Source: Sepioteuthis lessoniana
Lineage: Eukaryota; Mollusca; Cephalopoda; Myopsida; Loliginidae
Assembly: GCA_963585895.1 (NCBI GenBank)
Contig: OY757916.1
Span: forward strand, 19,253,027-19,317,026
Length of the DNA stretch: 64,000 nucleotides
Direction of reading: 5' to 3'
The position numbers and the translations under genes are program-made. Of the stretch, positions 61,514 through 64,000 are shown piece after piece (the stretch's first letter is position 1; each line of letters opens with the position of its first letter). The notes below the pieces were generated by a model. The model was not told the DNA's origin and ran no database searches. It saw only the letters and a list, made by a program, of their open reading frames with translations.

Positions 61514-62732
61514 TGTTACGCAGCCATGAGCCCAGCAGGCTTGCTGGGTGCCGTTTGTTTCCGCCAAGTCCACAAGTTAACGCGGGGCACACACGTGGGC
61601 TGTGGTTTGCCAACGCTATTTAATATTACAGATATCACCAACTCCCAAGCTGAACCACATTTTAAAGCCACTAGGTGGGTTATAGGTGAGTTATTAAGAT
61701 TCAATACAGGTAACTGGCTAGCTTTCCCCCTCAAATACAATACTTCGACAACAAAAGAAGACTCTGAACTGCCGTATTTGGGCCAACAAGATTAAAATAA
61801 CAATATTCTTTTATTGAACAAAAGAAAGAAACAAACAAAAAAAACAATTCAGATAAGAGCCAGGAGCGAGAAAGTTTACTTTTAAATAGTGGAAGGTGAA
61901 AATACAGTTCTTCAGCACGACAGACACGGCTTGCTTCCTTTCAGACTTTGGGTCTGGTGGCAGAATACGAATTAAAATCTCAACTTTATCATTCGAGAAA
62001 TATTCCCATCTTCTCTTCTCCTTTATCTTATCAGAGCTATTCTCTCCTTCCGTAATTTATCTTTCATTCACGTCAACATGTACACAGCAAGAGAAATTTA
62101 AATATATTTCAATTGTATGTTCACTTACTTGGGATTTTGCTGAGTCTTTTCTTTTCTCTTTTCCCCTATGTTTTTGGGTTCTCATAATATGTCGATAGAG
62201 AGATGCACGTCTTATTTCAGATAAGACCAAGATTAATTATAATCTTTTTCCTCGTGGACAAGTCTCCAGCTTTGGGTATTTCATTTAACGAGGCCCACCA
62301 GACCCCGGAGTGCGAATTCATTCAAAGGAGAAGCTTTTTCTTTTCTCTCAGTGTTCCCTACGCAGCATGACTTTGGAATCTGGGTTTCTTCCAAATCCCA
62401 AATTATGTGTCTTCGCTCTCCAACGAAAAAACAGCAACTAGTTATTTTCCGTAGTTTGAAAAATGACCATGTGTTGGCTTTTGGCAGTTTATTCCTCTGC
62501 ACCAATCATGGTCGCTGCCAGCCTCTCTCTCCGCTGATGCATACATGGCTAATAGTGAGTTGGTTTCTCTCATGACCATGTCACCGAATGCTAATAGTGG
62601 GGGTTGAAGAGAAACGGCCCTTCCACTGCCACTATTCTTGTTTGCTACTGTAGTCGGCTAACGGCCAGCGTGTCGCACCTCCTTTCTCTACAACCCGGCG
62701 AATGTATGAGAGTGTCGTATTTCCTCGTCACA
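61514..62732. mobile_element. 1.2-kb solo LTR with 4-bp target duplication
   Basis: Starts TGTTACGCAGCC, ends CTCGTCACA. TTGT flanks it at 61510-61513 and 62733-62736, and the flanks rebuild the element C unit seen uncut at 60657-60690. The termini and length (1219 bp) resemble the LTR at 26745-27924 (TGTTACC..CGTCACA, 1180 bp). No internal gag or pol, hence solo. Frames inside (for example 61526-61795, 61896-62198, 62281-62505) show no domains. Confidence 0.75.
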
Positions 62733-62784
62733 TTGTCTACTAAGGATTATTATCATATTAGTCCTGGCGATTTTTTTTACACAG

Positions 62785-62925
62785 GAATTTGAGTGACAGC
62801 TAATCTGCTCAAGTTTTCAGGTCTCTTCTCAGCATTCTAGCCGATCTTAACCACAACTATTATTATTTACTCATTAGAGTTTTTCACATTAGCGTTAGCT
62901 GATGGTCTTTCCCTGGAGTTTGAGT
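62785..62925 (-). pseudogene. LINE-2 3' end scrap
   Basis: GAGTGACAGCTAATCTGCTC, TTCTCAGCATTCTAGCCGAT, ATTATTATTTACTCATTAGA, GTTAGCTGATGGTCTTTCCC on the + strand: two partial LINE-2 3' ends in reverse, as at 54900-55030. Confidence 0.6.
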
Positions 62926-63518
62926 GCTCTCTGAAACTAGTAGACAAGTTCACCTACATAGGAAGCAGTGTCTCATCAACCGAAAAAGACATCAACACGC
63001 AGCTGACGAAGACATGGACAGCTATCGATAAGCTATCGATCATATGGAAGTCAGGCCTGACCGATAAAATGAAACGCAGTTTCTTCCAAGCAGCGGTCGT
63101 ATCGATACTGCTATATGGATGCACTACTTGGATGCTAACAAAACGGCTGGAGAAAAAGCTAGACAGCAATTACACTAGAATGCTGCGAGCAATATTGAAC
63201 AAGTCCTGGGGGCAACACCCCACAAAGCACCAACTATACAGCCACCAACCTCTCATCACGAAAACTATCCCAGTTAGACGAACCAGACATGCAGGACACT
63301 GCTGGAGAGAACTCATAAGTGATGTACTCCTATGGACCCCCACATATGGCCGAGCAAAAGCAGGATGACCAGCTCGAACATACATACAGCAGCTATGTGA
63401 GGATACAGGATGTAGCCCTGAAGACCTGCCAGAGGCGATGAACGATAGGGAGAAGGGGCGAGAGTGGGTCAGGGATGTCCGTGCTGGCGGCACGACATGA
63501 TGATGATGATGATGATGA
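62926..63518 (+). pseudogene. LINE-1, 5'-truncated, forward
   Basis: Forward frames: KLVDKFTYIGSSVSSTEKDI, RSFFQAAVVSILLYGCTTWM, LEKKLDSNYTRMLRAILNKS, KHQLYSHQPLITKTIPVRRT, then ELISDVLLWTPTYGRAKAG and a stop at 63366; the tail continues RTYIQQLCEDTGCSPEDLPE. Ends GGCACGACATGATGATGATG (63490-63518). Joined directly to LINE-2 sequence on its left. Only a point stop and small deletions separate it from the younger copies. Confidence 0.85.
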
Positions 63519-63529
63519 TTAGCTCCTTG

Positions 63530-63953
63530 AAACTAAATAACTTTGTAAAAAGTTGATGATGATGATGATGATATAGTAGATTTATTGAATAAAAATAATT
63601 ACTTGAAACTATACAACTGTATTTAAGTTATTAGAATTAGATATGAATACTTGAACTTACACGACTGTATAAAATTATTTGTATTCGAAATACTTTATAT
63701 AGAATTGAGTGTAACTAACTTTACCACTTTTTTATCATGAGACTATATTCACTCATATCGAAAAAAAAACAAATATGACAAAAAATATCGCCAAAGTGAT
63801 GCAAAAGTTAGATATATAACATTTCTTTCAGAGGGCAGTTATATACAACTCAAAGTCTTCATATCTATAAACAGTGGCACACGTATGACTGCGAACAGAC
63901 TGAATTTGAAAACTACGAAGAGCTCTGTATTCAAGGCCATATAAAAATCATAT

Positions 63954-63984
<31 letters not shown>

Positions 63985-64000
63985 TGAAAAGAATAACACA
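63530..64000 (+). repeat. Element C-type internal units and microsatellites
   Basis: A second (GATGAT)n at 63556-63571, units such as GAATACTTGAACTTACACGA to about 63690, then unassigned AT-rich DNA and (TA)n at 63951-63978. Confidence 0.55.

Noticed and set aside
62281-62575. Opposed 74-codon frames
   Set aside because: Inside the 1.2-kb solo LTR; no domain and no conservation evidence.

Overview
This window is animal nuclear DNA, AT-rich and intergenic or intronic in character. It is almost entirely an archaeological pile of transposable elements. I find no exon of a host gene I can defend, no rRNA, no standalone tRNA gene, no CRISPR array and no bacterial-style operon. Every long open frame is either low complexity (CT, TATC or T-rich satellites), a chance frame inside a repeat, or a broken piece of a retroelement or transposon. 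The repeat types (several tRNA-headed SINE families, APE-class LINEs, Ty3/gypsy-like LTR remains, Tc1/mariner fossils, long pyrimidine and TATC satellites) suit an invertebrate. A mollusc, perhaps a gastropod, is my best guess, by inference only.

Layout. 1-5.5 kb: CT tandem array, element C with a nested SINE-A dimer, SINE and LINE scraps, TA/CA microsatellites. 5.9-8.1 kb: solo LTR with a 4-bp duplication, SINE-B split by SINE-G, fossil Tc1/mariner element with matching terminal inverted repeats. 8.5-12.5 kb: SINE-D copies, CT satellite, SINE-B split by SINE-A, LINE-1 tail. 12.6-19.3 kb: LINE-3 remnant, G/T-rich tract, SINE-G, many element C copies. 19.28-21.58 kb: large inverted repeat built from two mariner-like halves. 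21.7-28.3 kb: element C, MITE, long LINE-1 fossil split by a 1.2-kb LTR. 28.4-32.5 kb: LINE-1 tail, TATC satellite split by an LTR-like segment, T-rich higher-order array. 32.7-39.4 kb: family H, LINE-2 tails, a LINE-1 inserted into a LINE-1, element C inserted into family H. 40-48.8 kb: SINEs, element C with a palindromic insertion, a duplicated retrocopy. 48.9-51.2 kb: degenerate gypsy LTR/gag/protease. 51.2-64 kb: SINEs, two LINE-2 fossils, an inverted SINE-in-SINE nest, a second 1.2-kb LTR, a LINE-1 tail.

How the pieces relate. Names here (SINE-A, B, D, F, G; element C; family H; tail E; LINE-1, 2, 3) are local labels. SINE-A and SINE-B share a head and a central domain but have different 3' tails. 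SINE-A's tail resembles SINE-G's. SINE-B's tail is the tail of element C, a larger unclassified retroposon with a variable internal minisatellite. Target-site duplications recovered at about a dozen insertions show that these really moved and give a relative age order. The most unusual objects are this shared-module network, the 397-bp palindromic insertion at 41526-41922 with a hammerhead-like core, and the inverted mariner pair at 19282-21580. All calls come from reading the sequence; no database search was run.
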